Source: Eubacteriales bacterium (GTDB lineage Bacteria; Bacillota; Clostridia; Peptostreptococcales; Anaerovoracaceae). Taken from it: a stretch of 5,512 nt of DNA. The notes beneath the pieces are model-generated. The model saw nothing but the letters and a program-made list of their open reading frames with translations, did no database searches and was not told where the DNA came from. The position numbers were made by a program, and so were the translations under genes. This document shows, one piece after another, positions 1 through 5,172 of this stretch. The stretch is from positions 1-5,512 of the forward strand of contig JAQUYZ010000144.1 in assembly GCA_028691625.1 (NCBI GenBank), in the 5' to 3' direction. How positions within the stretch are numbered: position 1 is the first letter of the stretch; every line of letters starts with the position of its first letter.

Positions 1-246
1 AGCCTTATCAAAGTAATTTCTGAACTGGGTTTCAAGGACTCCGTAGAATCTCTTCGCCTTCTGTTTCTCTCTCAGCTGTAAACCATATTCAGAGATCTTC
101 TTTCTGTTGTTCTGTCCATGCTGTCCGGGCGCGTAATTTCTTTTTTCGATAGCGCATTTCGGGCTATAACATCGTTCGCCCTTTAAGAACAGCTTCTGGC
201 CTTCTCTTCTGCATAATCTGCAAGAAGCATCTGTATATCTAGCCAT
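1..246 (-). CDS. rpsD: 30S ribosomal protein S4, N-terminal part (runs off the window)
   Basis: S4 is a primary 16S rRNA-binding protein that starts assembly of the 30S body. The first 82 codons are present, beginning [17 protein letters not shown]; the frame is open to base 1, so the C-terminal S4 RNA-binding domain lies outside the window. Cysteines at residues 9, 12, 26 and 31 form the C-x2-C-x13-C-x4-C zinc site of the zinc-binding (C+) S4 type. The basic [13 protein letters not shown] stretch typical of the family follows. The start at 246 is preceded by GGGAGGTG at 257-264. The gene follows rpsK by 23 nt and is surely cotranscribed with it. In other bacteria S4 represses translation of its own operon; whether it does so here is not visible. 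Identification is secure. Confidence 0.97.
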   Translation of the reverse strand, partial: MARYTDASCRLCRREGQKLFLKGERCYSPKCAIEKRNYAPGQHGQNNRKKISEYGLQLREKQKAKRFYGVLETQFRNYFDKA

Positions 247-269
247 TTGTTAATTACACCTCCCTTTAA

Positions 270-668
270 TTATACTCTTCTTCTCTTTGGTGGTCTGCAT
301 CCGTTGTGCGGAATTGGTGTGATATCTTTGATAAGATTGATCTCAAGTCCTGCAGCCTGCAGCGCTCTGATTGCGGCTTCACGGCCGGAACCAGGTCCCT
401 TCACATATACTTCAACCATCTTAAGTCCATGCTCCATCGCACCCTTAGCAGCTTCTTCCGCAGCCATCTGGGCAGCAAAAGGAGTTGATTTTCTGGATCC
501 CTTAAAGCCAAGTGAACCGGCACTTGACCAAGCCAGTGCGTTTCCGCTGAGATCTGTAAGAGTTACCAAAGTATTGTTAAAGGTGGATTGGATATGAGCC
601 TGACCACGTTCAATGTTCTTACGTTCTCTTCTCTTTTTTCTAACTGTCTTTTTTACAGTTTTAGCCAT
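270..668 (-). CDS. rpsK: 30S ribosomal protein S11
   Basis: S11 is part of the 30S platform and contacts 16S rRNA near the Shine-Dalgarno/anti-Shine-Dalgarno helix. The protein is 132 residues, the usual length for the family. It has a basic N-terminus (residues 5-17), STFNNT at 28-33, [14 protein letters not shown] at 54-67, [15 protein letters not shown] at 89-103 and the conserved tail [14 protein letters not shown] at 115-128, so it is complete. The ATG at 668 has an excellent ribosome binding site, AAGGAGGT, at 677-684, which overlaps the rpsM stop codon (683-685). The 14-nt gap to rpsM points to cotranscription and probably translational coupling. Nothing is unusual in the protein. Confidence 0.98.
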   Translation of the reverse strand: MAKTVKKTVRKKRRERKNIERGQAHIQSTFNNTLVTLTDLSGNALAWSSAGSLGFKGSRKSTPFAAQMAAEEAAKGAMEHGLKMVEVYVKGPGSGREAAIRALQAAGLEINLIKDITPIPHNGCRPPKRRRV

Positions 669-682
669 GATTCCTTACCTCC

Positions 683-1054
683 TTACTTCTTCTTCTTTCT
701 TCCTACAGTCTTCTTAGGACCTTTTCTGGTTCTTGCGTTTGTCTTTGTATTCTGACCTCTTACAGGCAATCCTCTTCTGTGGCGGATTCCTCTGTAGCAG
801 CCAATTTCCATCAGCCTCTTAATGTTTAAGGTTACCTCTCTTCTGAGATCTCCTTCTACTACATAATCAGAGTCAATAATTTTTCTGATCGCACCTGCTT
901 CGTCTTCGGATAGGTCTTTGATTCTGGTATCCGGGTTGATTCCTGCTTTTGTAAGAATTTCCAATGATGTTGGTCTTCCTATCCCGTAAATGTACGTAAG
1001 TCCAATCTCTACTCTTTTGTCTCTTGGTAAGTCGACACCGGCTATACGAGCCAT
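683..1054 (-). CDS. rpsM: 30S ribosomal protein S13
   Basis: S13 sits in the head of the 30S subunit and makes intersubunit bridges and P-site tRNA contacts. The 123-residue protein starts [18 protein letters not shown]. It has the helix-turn-helix region [14 protein letters not shown] (21-34), the signature [19 protein letters not shown] (91-109) and a basic KKKK tail. An in-frame ATG nine codons upstream (1081) would add MQAKEGGKL, but that stretch contains the ribosome binding site itself. AAGGAGGA at 1061-1068 lies 6 nt from the ATG at 1054, so 1054 is the start. The gene is separated from rpmJ by an exceptional 475-nt non-coding leader rather than the short gap usual here, so its expression may have its own control. 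Confidence 0.97.
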   Translation of the reverse strand: MARIAGVDLPRDKRVEIGLTYIYGIGRPTSLEILTKAGINPDTRIKDLSEDEAGAIRKIIDSDYVVEGDLRREVTLNIKRLMEIGCYRGIRHRRGLPVRGQNTKTNARTRKGPKKTVGRKKKK

Positions 1055-1060
1055 AAGCTT

Positions 1061-1068
1061 TCCTCCTT
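1061..1068 (-). promoter_or_regulatory. rpsM ribosome binding site (decides the start)
   Basis: AAGGAGGA lies 6 nt upstream of ATG 1054. It falls inside the possible N-terminal extension from 1081, which rules that upstream start out. Confidence 0.9.
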
Positions 1069-1125
1069 CTTTTGCTTGCAAATTTTCTGCTATACTTTGT
1101 CGCTGTCTCTCGAAAATTTCTGCGC

Positions 1126-1199
1126 AAACTTAGTTTAGATTTTTCAATCTTAATTGCTGATTTTTTTTTTGCTTCTAAGTTTTCTCGAGTGAAACTTAG
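1126..1199 (-). promoter_or_regulatory. Mutually exclusive stems upstream of rpsM (possible attenuator-like switch)
   Basis: In the operon direction the sequence has CTAAGTTT (1199-1192), then AAACTTAG (1182-1175), then CTAAGTTT again (1133-1126). The middle copy can pair perfectly (8 bp) with either flanking copy but not both. The first pairing has a 9-nt loop; the second encloses 41 nt including an A-run. It can be extended by CTCGA (1190-1186) with TCGAG (1112-1108) across a 13-nt one-sided bulge. This is seen in the sequence; a regulatory role is only inference. No U-tract follows, so it is not an ordinary terminator/antiterminator. Confidence 0.35.
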
Positions 1200-1227
1200 T
1201 CTGCATCTGATTTGGTTAATTTATCCA

Positions 1228-1294
1228 GAATTTACTTGAGGTGGTTTTCTTGTCTCCCGACAATAAAACACAGCCGCTCCCTCAAGGGAAATTC
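1228..1294 (-). other. Long hairpin with GGGA (GNRA) loop, candidate structured RNA element
   Basis: Read in the operon direction, the paired segments are: GAATTT (1294-1289) with AAATTC (1233-1228); CTTGAG (1286-1281) with CTCAAG (1240-1235); GTG (1271-1269) with CCAC (1244-1241, one C bulged); TTTT (1268-1265) with AAAA (1248-1245); one A·G mismatch; TTGTC (1263-1259) with GACAA (1254-1250). The loop is GGGA (1258-1255). About 24 pairs form in 67 nt, with a single 9-nt bulge, GGAGCGGCT (1280-1272). GGGA is a GNRA tetraloop only when transcribed in the operon direction, which favours function as sense RNA. I do not recognise it as a named RNA family. A DNA-level repeat is the alternative. 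Confidence 0.5.
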
Positions 1295-1433
1295 CTAACA
1301 TAATTTTGGTTTCCGCCTTATTGAAATCGGCGGAGATGATTCCTTCGACCGGTAAATACCAATCAAATTGGTTTTCGAATGAACGACCCGGATCTAACAA
1401 TCAAGTTGATCACTCTATTGGTCAATTCTCCGA

Positions 1434-1532
1434 TGATCTTGAAATGTTTTTATAGTAAATCGTGAAACCTTATACTTCCTTTCATGCGAAGCATGAAAAA
1501 GGAAGCGATTTACGAAAAACATTTCTAGATCA
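1434..1532. repeat. Imperfect palindrome A, immediately downstream of rpmJ
   Basis: The arms are TGATCT/AGATCA (1434-1439 with 1527-1532), a T·T mismatch, GAAATGTTTTT with AAAAACATTTC (1441-1451 with 1515-1525), and GTAAATCG with CGATTTAC (1455-1462 with 1506-1513). A 12-nt one-sided bulge (1463-1474) follows, then inner stem CTTCCTTTCATGC (1475-1487) with GCATGAAAAAGGAAG (1491-1505) around a GAA loop. It shares CGTGAAACC, GCGAAGCA and CGATTT-CG with palindrome B at the same spacing. The outer arm includes the rpmJ stop codon. There is no U-run after it in the operon direction, so it is not a typical terminator. It is probably a dispersed palindromic or MITE-like repeat, or an RNA processing signal. 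Confidence 0.75.
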
Positions 1533-1643
1533 ACCTTGTGTCTGCTTGTGCTTCGGATTTTCACAAATAATCATTACTTTTCCATTTCTCTTAATAATTT
1601 TGCACTTTTCGCAGATAGGCTTTACTGAGGCTCTTACCTTCAT
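1530..1643 (-). CDS. rpmJ: 50S ribosomal protein L36
   Basis: L36 is the smallest 50S protein and binds 23S rRNA near the A-site finger base. The 37-residue protein begins [15 protein letters not shown] and ends KHKQTQG, exactly the family length. The zinc ligands Cys11, Cys14, Cys27 and His32 (C-x2-C-x12-C-x4-H) are all present, so this is the zinc-binding form. TAGGAGGA at 1651-1658, 7 nt before ATG 1643, is a strong ribosome binding site. Its position between infA and rpsM is canonical. The gene is flanked by unusually long spacers (261 and 475 nt), each with a large palindrome, and its TGA stop forms the edge of palindrome A. Confidence 0.97.
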   Translation of the reverse strand: MKVRASVKPICEKCKIIKRNGKVMIICENPKHKQTQG

Positions 1644-1678
1644 TTTAATTTCCTCCTAACACGTGCTGGATCTTTTGA

Positions 1679-1707
1679 AACATTTTTCATATGTTCCAAC
1701 TTGTCAA
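1679..1707 (-). promoter_or_regulatory. Weak candidate promoter upstream of rpmJ
   Basis: A consensus -35 box TTGACA (1707-1702) is followed after 17 nt by AATGTT (1684-1679), which matches the -10 consensus at only three of six positions. It overlaps a small hairpin, GGAACAT with ATGTTTC (1697-1677). If used, it would give a leader of about 29 nt before rpmJ. It is listed because the long spacer makes an internal promoter plausible; the evidence is slight. Confidence 0.2.
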
Positions 1708-1751
1708 TTTTCAGCTGATTTATTCGTTTACGTGAGTGGTATGCTTTTTAA

Positions 1752-1887
1752 GAAACCGTATCTTGAGGCAGAGTAAAATATTTTCTAAGAAAACCGTGAA
1801 ACCGATTACCGTTTTAATTGCGAAGCAATTTAAAAATCGGCGATTTTCGTGGAAATATTTTACCGGCACCAGCAAGCAGCGGGATTC
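1752..1887. repeat. Imperfect palindrome B, between infA and rpmJ
   Basis: Outer parts are GAA/TTC (1752-1754 with 1885-1887), CCG/CGG (1756-1758 with 1880-1882) and CTTG/CAAG (1762-1765 with 1873-1876). The core arms are GTAAAATATTT with AAATATTTTAC (1773-1783 with 1853-1863) and GAAAA with TTTTC (1789-1793 with 1844-1848). The inner stem is CGATT plus TTTTAATTGC (1803-1807, 1812-1821) with GCAATTTAAAAATCG (1825-1839), around a GAA loop. CGTGAAACC (1795-1803), GCGAAGCA (1820-1827) and CGATTTTCG (1841-1849) match palindrome A at spacings of 25 and 21 nt (A: 25 and 20). It fills about half of the 261-nt spacer. Confidence 0.75.
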
Positions 1888-1904
1888 GTGAAACATATCG
1901 CAAA

Positions 1905-2123
1905 CTATTTATCTCTCCACGTAATTCTGCCTCTGGTCAGATCATAAGGTGAAAGTTCAACCTTTACGCGATCTCCCGGTAAAATCCTAATGAAGTTCAT
2001 TCTTATTTTCCCTGAAATGTGTGCTAGCACTTCGTAGCCGTTTTCCAGTCTCACGACGAACATCGCATTCGGCTGGGCTTCCAATACGGTACCAAATACC
2101 TCTATGACATCTTTTTTTGCCAT
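1905..2123 (-). CDS. infA: Translation initiation factor IF-1
   Basis: IF-1 binds the 30S A site and, with IF-2 and IF-3, guides start-codon selection. The 72-residue protein, exactly the usual length, is a single S1-like OB fold: [20 protein letters not shown], then [20 protein letters not shown] (32-51) and [15 protein letters not shown] (58-72). A longer in-frame start at 2165 would add 14 non-conserved residues. ATG 2123 matches the family start and has GAGAGGTG at 2130-2137, 6 nt away, so 2123 is chosen. It follows map by 120 nt. No KOW/L14e-like gene, which some Firmicutes carry between map and infA, is present. Confidence 0.97.
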   Translation of the reverse strand: MAKKDVIEVFGTVLEAQPNAMFVVRLENGYEVLAHISGKIRMNFIRILPGDRVKVELSPYDLTRGRITWRDK

Positions 2124-2129
2124 ATAATA

Positions 2130-2137
2130 CACCTCTC
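2130..2137 (-). promoter_or_regulatory. infA ribosome binding site (decides the start)
   Basis: GAGAGGTG ends 6 nt before ATG 2123. It lies within the alternative upstream extension, supporting the 72-residue protein. Confidence 0.85.
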
Positions 2138-2153
2138 TTTTACTAGCTCGCCC

Positions 2154-2189
2154 AATTTTGCGCACCTAACTACATTTGTAGCGCAAATT
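2154..2189. other. Hairpin upstream of infA
   Basis: AATTTTGCGC (2154-2163) pairs with GCGCAAATT (2181-2189), 9 bp with one bulged T. The loop contains a second small inverted repeat, CTAC/GTAG. It sits about 17 nt upstream of the infA ribosome binding site. It has no terminator-like U-run; it could be an RNA processing or stability element. Confidence 0.45.
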
Positions 2190-2216
2190 ATCGGCGAACT
2201 TATGCACCAAAATCAC

Positions 2217-2237
2217 AAATCTGCGATTTGCAGATTT
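2217..2237. other. Perfect 8-bp hairpin just after map
   Basis: AAATCTGC (2217-2224) and GCAGATTT (2230-2237) pair perfectly around a 5-nt loop, starting 6 nt after the map stop codon. In the operon direction it is followed by a T-rich but interrupted stretch (gtgatttt), so it could be at most a weak terminator. A processing site or 3'-end stabiliser is equally possible. Confidence 0.45.
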
Positions 2238-2243
2238 TGTCTG

Positions 2244-2999
2244 CTAAACGCCAAACAGCGTCAACAGCTCTGGCTCACCATCAGTGATAACAACAGTATT
2301 TTCATAATGAGCGGAAAGCTTTCCGTCAACCGTGACGACCGTCCAGTTGTTCTCTCGCACCTCGACCTCGTAATCTCCCTGATTGACCATGGGTTCGATG
2401 GCGAACACCATGCCGGGAGCAAGTCTTGGTCCTCTGCCCGGCTTCCCGTAGTTCGGAATCTGTGGTTCTTCGTGCATTGCCCTGCCGATTCCATGACCCA
2501 CAAAATCGCGGATGACAGAAAACCCTTCTGATTCGGCCTTTCTCTGAATTGCTGCAGAAATATCCGAAAGTCGATACCCTACCTTACAGAATTTCAGGCC
2601 TTCAAAAAAGCTTTCTTCTGTAACGGTAATCAGCTTTTGTGCTTCCTCGCAGATGCTGCCCACCGGATAGGTTCTGGCCGCATCGCTGACATACCCTTTA
2701 TACGTACTGCCTGCATCGACGCTGACGATGTCGCCTTCATGAAGTATCTTCTTCGCAGAAGGGATTCCATGAACGACTTCCTCATTGACCGATACACAGG
2801 AACTGGCAGGAAAGCCATTGTAGCCTTTAAAGCTGGGTGTCATATGATTTTTCAGAATAGTACCTTCTACAAACTCATCGATTTCTTTCGTGGACATCCC
2901 CGGTTTGATCCTGCTGGAAAGCTCCGAAAGAATATAGGCTGTAACTTTTCCCGACTCTCTCATGATATCAATTTCTTGTTGTGATTTGATGATAATCAT
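2244..2999 (-). CDS. map: Methionine aminopeptidase, type I
   Basis: This metalloprotease removes the initiator methionine from nascent cytosolic proteins. It is 251 residues, the usual length of type I enzymes without an N-terminal zinc extension. The five metal ligands are visible as Asp95 (VSVDAG), Asp106 (YVSDAART), His169 (FVGHGIG), Glu202 (AIEPMV) and Glu233 (HYENTV). The substrate-side histidines are His77 (VVHGIP) and His176 (AMHEEP). The ATG at 2999 overlaps the adk stop codon as ATGA, with AGGAGA at 3006-3011 inside adk, so the two are translationally coupled. The adk-map-infA order is the standard end of the Gram-positive spc operon. The gene is intact. Confidence 0.97.
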   Translation of the reverse strand: MIIIKSQQEIDIMRESGKVTAYILSELSSRIKPGMSTKEIDEFVEGTILKNHMTPSFKGYNGFPASSCVSVNEEVVHGIPSAKKILHEGDIVSVDAGSTYKGYVSDAARTYPVGSICEEAQKLITVTEESFFEGLKFCKVGYRLSDISAAIQRKAESEGFSVIRDFVGHGIGRAMHEEPQIPNYGKPGRGPRLAPGMVFAIEPMVNQGDYEVEVRENNWTVVTVDGKLSAHYENTVVITDGEPELLTLFGV

Positions 3000-3649
3000 T
3001 CTCGATCTCCTATTGCGATTACAATATCGCCGAATACCTTATCGAGTCCGGTACTGCCGTCGATGTGCGCTACTTTTCCTGCTTTTTCGTAATATTCAAT
3101 CAATGGCACGGTCAGTCCATTATAGACTCCAATTCTGTTTTCAACGGTTGCCGCAGTATCGTCAGATCTTTGGTAAAGCTCGCCGCCGCAGACATCACAG
3201 ATACCCTCTTTTTCCGACGGCATATTGATGACATGATAGGTGGCGCCGCAATTTCTGCAGACTCTTCTGCCGATCAGTCGTGTCATTAGTTCTTCTTTAT
3301 CAACCCTGATGTCCAGAACCTTGTCAATGGAAAGATCCTTTTCATTCAGAAATTTATCAAGCTGTTCTGCCTGGTTTACCGTCCTGGGGAATCCGTCCAG
3401 TAGAAAGCCGTGCTTGCAGTCTTCCTCTGTCAGTCGTGCTTCCGCGATCTCGAGCACGAGATCATCAGGAACAAGCTCACCTCTGTTCATGTATTCCTTC
3501 GCCTTTTTGCCAAATTCAGTTCCCTCTTTAATTTGCTTCCTGAAAATGTCTCCGGTTGAAATATGCGGGATACTATATTTCTGGCAAATCCTGGCTGCTT
3601 GCGTACCCTTACCGGCTCCAGGGGGGCCGAGTAGTATCAGTCTAAGCAT
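2996..3649 (-). CDS. adk: Adenylate kinase, zinc-lid type
   Basis: This enzyme catalyses ATP + AMP <-> 2 ADP in the cytosol. The 217-residue protein is the long-lid form. Features are the P-loop GPPGAGKGTQ (8-17), the AMP-binding region STGDIFRKQI (31-40), the signature FLLDGFPRTVNQA (82-94) and a lid with Cys131, Cys134, Cys151 and Cys154 that should bind zinc, as is common in Gram-positives. An in-frame ATG at 3670 would add MIWRIFA but overlaps the ribosome binding site. GGAGGA at 3658-3663 lies 8 nt from ATG 3649, and the family start is MLRLILLG. The gene lies 25 nt after secY and overlaps map by 4 nt. Confidence 0.97.
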   Translation of the reverse strand: MLRLILLGPPGAGKGTQAARICQKYSIPHISTGDIFRKQIKEGTEFGKKAKEYMNRGELVPDDLVLEIAEARLTEEDCKHGFLLDGFPRTVNQAEQLDKFLNEKDLSIDKVLDIRVDKEELMTRLIGRRVCRNCGATYHVINMPSEKEGICDVCGGELYQRSDDTAATVENRIGVYNGLTVPLIEYYEKAGKVAHIDGSTGLDKVFGDIVIAIGDRE

Positions 3650-3657
3650 CGCAAAGA

Positions 3658-3663
3658 TCCTCC
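3658..3663 (-). promoter_or_regulatory. adk ribosome binding site (decides the start)
   Basis: GGAGGA lies 8 nt upstream of ATG 3649. It is inside the possible upstream extension from 3670, so the shorter, family-typical start is preferred. Confidence 0.85.
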
Positions 3664-3674
3664 ATATCATTCCT

Positions 3675-4955
3675 CTATTTGAGGAATCCCTGATAATTTC
3701 TCATAACCATTTGCGCCTCAAGCTGCTTCATTGTATCCAGTGCAACACCGACTACGATGAGCAATGAGGTTCCTCCGAATCCGATCTGCAATGCAGTAAA
3801 CTGCTGAATCAAAGTTGGAAGAGTTGCAATAAACGCTAAGAATACCGCTCCTACAAATGTAATTCTTGTCATTACTCTATTTAAATATTCAATTGTGGAT
3901 TTTCCCGGTCTGATTCCTGGGATAAATCCGCCGTTTGCCTTCATGTTATTTGCAACCTCAACAGGATTGAATGTAATCGCTGTATAGAAGTAGGTAAAGA
4001 ACATGATCAGGATGATGTTAAACAGTCCGTAGATCCATACTCCGGGGTTTCCGTTCGGTGACAGCCATGTGTTGACAAAATCGGCAAAGCCTCCCTTTGG
4101 AATGAAGTAAGTGATTGTCAACGGAAATTGCAGCAATGACAGGGAAAAGATTACCGGAATTACGCCGGCCTGATTTACCTTCATTGGTATATGTGTGCTT
4201 TGTCCGCCGTACATTTTTCGGCCAACCACTCTCTTTGCGTACTGTACTGGAATTCTTCTCTGGCCCTGCTGGATGATGATAATGCCTACCACTACAATCA
4301 AAGCAAAGAGACAGAATAAAATAACGGAAATAGCGCTAACCTCTCCTGCCATGAGTTTTACCCAGGTCTGGTGGATTGCGGTCGGGATTCTGGATATGAT
4401 ACCTCCCATGATGATCAAGGAGATTCCATTACCGATTCCGTTTTCGTTGATTTGTTCACCGAGCCACATCAGGAATGCGGTACCGGCGGACAGGGTCAAT
4501 ACGATAACTGAGATTGAGAAAAAGTCCTGGTTTACAACTGCCTGCCGGAACAATCCAACGGAAAGTCCGATGGCCTGAACGAAAGCAAGAACCACTGTCA
4601 GATATCTTGTGAACTGAGCGATCTTTTTCTTTCCCTCCGTTCCTTCCTTTGCAAGAGCCTCTAAGCTAGGCACCGCAATGGTCAGAAGCTGTAATATAAT
4701 CGAAGCTGTGATATATGGTGTGATGCTCAAAGCAAATATGGTAAAGTTGCTGAAAGCGCCGCCTGAGAACAGGTCAAACAAACCAAACAGTCCTGTATTT
4801 CCGCTGAAGACATCGTTTAAAATGTCTCTGTCGATGCCGGGAACAGGAATGTTTGAGCCCAGTCTGAATACTAAAAGCATTAATAATGTGAATATGATCT
4901 TCTTCCTAATGTCCGCGATCTTCCACGCCTGGGCGATTGTTCTTATCATGCTCAT
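3675..4955 (-). CDS. secY: Protein translocase subunit SecY
   Basis: SecY is the channel subunit of the SecYEG translocon in the cytoplasmic membrane, exporting and inserting proteins with SecA or ribosomes. The 426 residues show about ten hydrophobic segments. Signatures are the plug region GLFDLFSGGAFSNFTIF (58-74), SITPYITASIILQLLT (77-92, SecY signature 1) and WLGEQINENGIGNGISLII (164-182, signature 2). The basic cytoplasmic loop GQRRIPVQYAKRVVGRKM (231-248) follows, as does the last cytoplasmic loop with FIPGIRPGKST (344-354). The ATG at 4955 is 1 nt after the rplO stop and has AGAGGTG at 4963-4969, 7 nt away. The second ATG (4949) is spaced less well. The gene is complete and in its canonical place. 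Confidence 0.98.
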   Translation of the reverse strand: MSMIRTIAQAWKIADIRKKIIFTLLMLLVFRLGSNIPVPGIDRDILNDVFSGNTGLFGLFDLFSGGAFSNFTIFALSITPYITASIILQLLTIAVPSLEALAKEGTEGKKKIAQFTRYLTVVLAFVQAIGLSVGLFRQAVVNQDFFSISVIVLTLSAGTAFLMWLGEQINENGIGNGISLIIMGGIISRIPTAIHQTWVKLMAGEVSAISVILFCLFALIVVVGIIIIQQGQRRIPVQYAKRVVGRKMYGGQSTHIPMKVNQAGVIPVIFSLSLLQFPLTITYFIPKGGFADFVNTWLSPNGNPGVWIYGLFNIILIMFFTYFYTAITFNPVEVANNMKANGGFIPGIRPGKSTIEYLNRVMTRITFVGAVFLAFIATLPTLIQQFTALQIGFGGTSLLIVVGVALDTMKQLEAQMVMRNYQGFLK

Positions 4956-4956
4956 A

Positions 4957-5169
4957 CTAGATCACCTCTGCCTTTCCTCCGGCTTGCTCGATCTTTTCTA
5001 TTGCTGTTTTACTAAATTTGTGAGCCTGAACGGTTACATTCTTTTCCAGGTTACCCTCTCCAAGAATTTTAATACCGTCGACAACCTGCTTCGCAAGTCC
5101 TTTTTCTTTGATCATCTCTGGAGTAACGACTGTACCGGCATCAAATACGTTTAAGTCATCGACACATGT
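4957..5169 (-). CDS. rplO: 50S ribosomal protein L15, C-terminal fragment
   Basis: L15 is a 23S rRNA-binding protein assembled late into the 50S subunit. Only about the last 68 residues are present, from [18 protein letters not shown] to GGKAEVI. The family signature around [19 protein letters not shown] and [13 protein letters not shown] is intact. A normal L15 is near 146 residues, so roughly the first half is missing. The frame is closed by a TAA at 5184-5182, and there is no ATG or ribosome binding site. Instead, RecQ-like coding sequence in another frame abuts it near 5156-5172. L15 is normally retained in Clostridia, so the truncation most likely reflects a chimeric join rather than a real gene. 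It is followed 1 nt later by secY, its usual partner. Confidence 0.93.
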   Translation of the reverse strand, partial: TCVDDLNVFDAGTVVTPEMIKEKGLAKQVVDGIKILGEGNLEKNVTVQAHKFSKTAIEKIEQAGGKAEVI

Positions 5170-5172
5170 CAA
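5156..5172. other. RecQ/L15 junction
   Basis: RecQ-like reading ends after QSID (Asp codon 5170-5168). L15-like reading in a different frame is recognisable from VDDLN (Val codon 5163-5161). The breakpoint therefore lies within a few bases of 5160-5168. There is no insertion sequence, direct repeat or att-like structure at the site. Confidence 0.8.

Larger units (their letters stand above)
1055..1529 (-). other. 475-nt non-coding spacer/leader between rpmJ and rpsM
   Basis: I find no convincing gene here on either strand. Read in the operon direction it holds, in order: a large palindrome (1434-1532), a small hairpin ACCAAT/ATTGGT with a 3-nt loop (1358-1372), a GC-rich hairpin TCCGCC/GGCGGA with an 11-nt loop (1312-1334), a long hairpin with a GGGA loop (1228-1294), a set of alternative stems (1126-1199) containing a ten-A run (1161-1170), and the rpsM ribosome binding site. 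This density of pairing suggests a structured leader RNA and/or inserted repeats. No clear promoter or rho-independent terminator in the operon direction could be identified. Confidence 0.7.

Noticed and set aside
1137..1170. Plus-strand hairpin AGATT/AATCT near a ten-T run, resembling a terminator
   Set aside because: The stem is only 5 bp and separated from the T-run by 10 nt, and no plus-strand gene exists for it to terminate.
1221..1400. 59-codon minus-strand open frame (TTG start only) in the rpmJ-rpsM spacer, with an overlapping 28-codon frame just upstream
   Set aside because: It has no ATG at its start, no Shine-Dalgarno site and no recognised family, and it overlaps strongly base-paired sequence that better explains the region as RNA or repeat. 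A decayed gene cannot be fully excluded.
1462..1659. 65-codon plus-strand open frame opposite rpmJ
   Set aside because: It is antisense to the certain L36 gene and to palindrome A, has a composition-driven hydrophobic translation and has no ribosome binding site.
1720..1896. 58-codon minus-strand open frame starting ATGTTTCACG in the infA-rpmJ spacer
   Set aside because: It runs straight through palindrome B, has no ribosome binding site at the right distance (GGAGAG is about 16 nt away) and resembles no family I know. A long palindrome can stay open by chance.
2183..2216. GATAAT-like -10 box upstream of infA
   Set aside because: The nearest -35-like sequence (TTGTGA) is 20 nt away, too far for a standard sigma-A promoter, and the box is part of a hairpin arm.
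3240..3767. 175-codon plus-strand open frame opposite adk and the end of secY
   Set aside because: It is a shadow of two well-conserved minus-strand genes. It has Ser/Leu-rich low-information content, which is typical of antisense frames.
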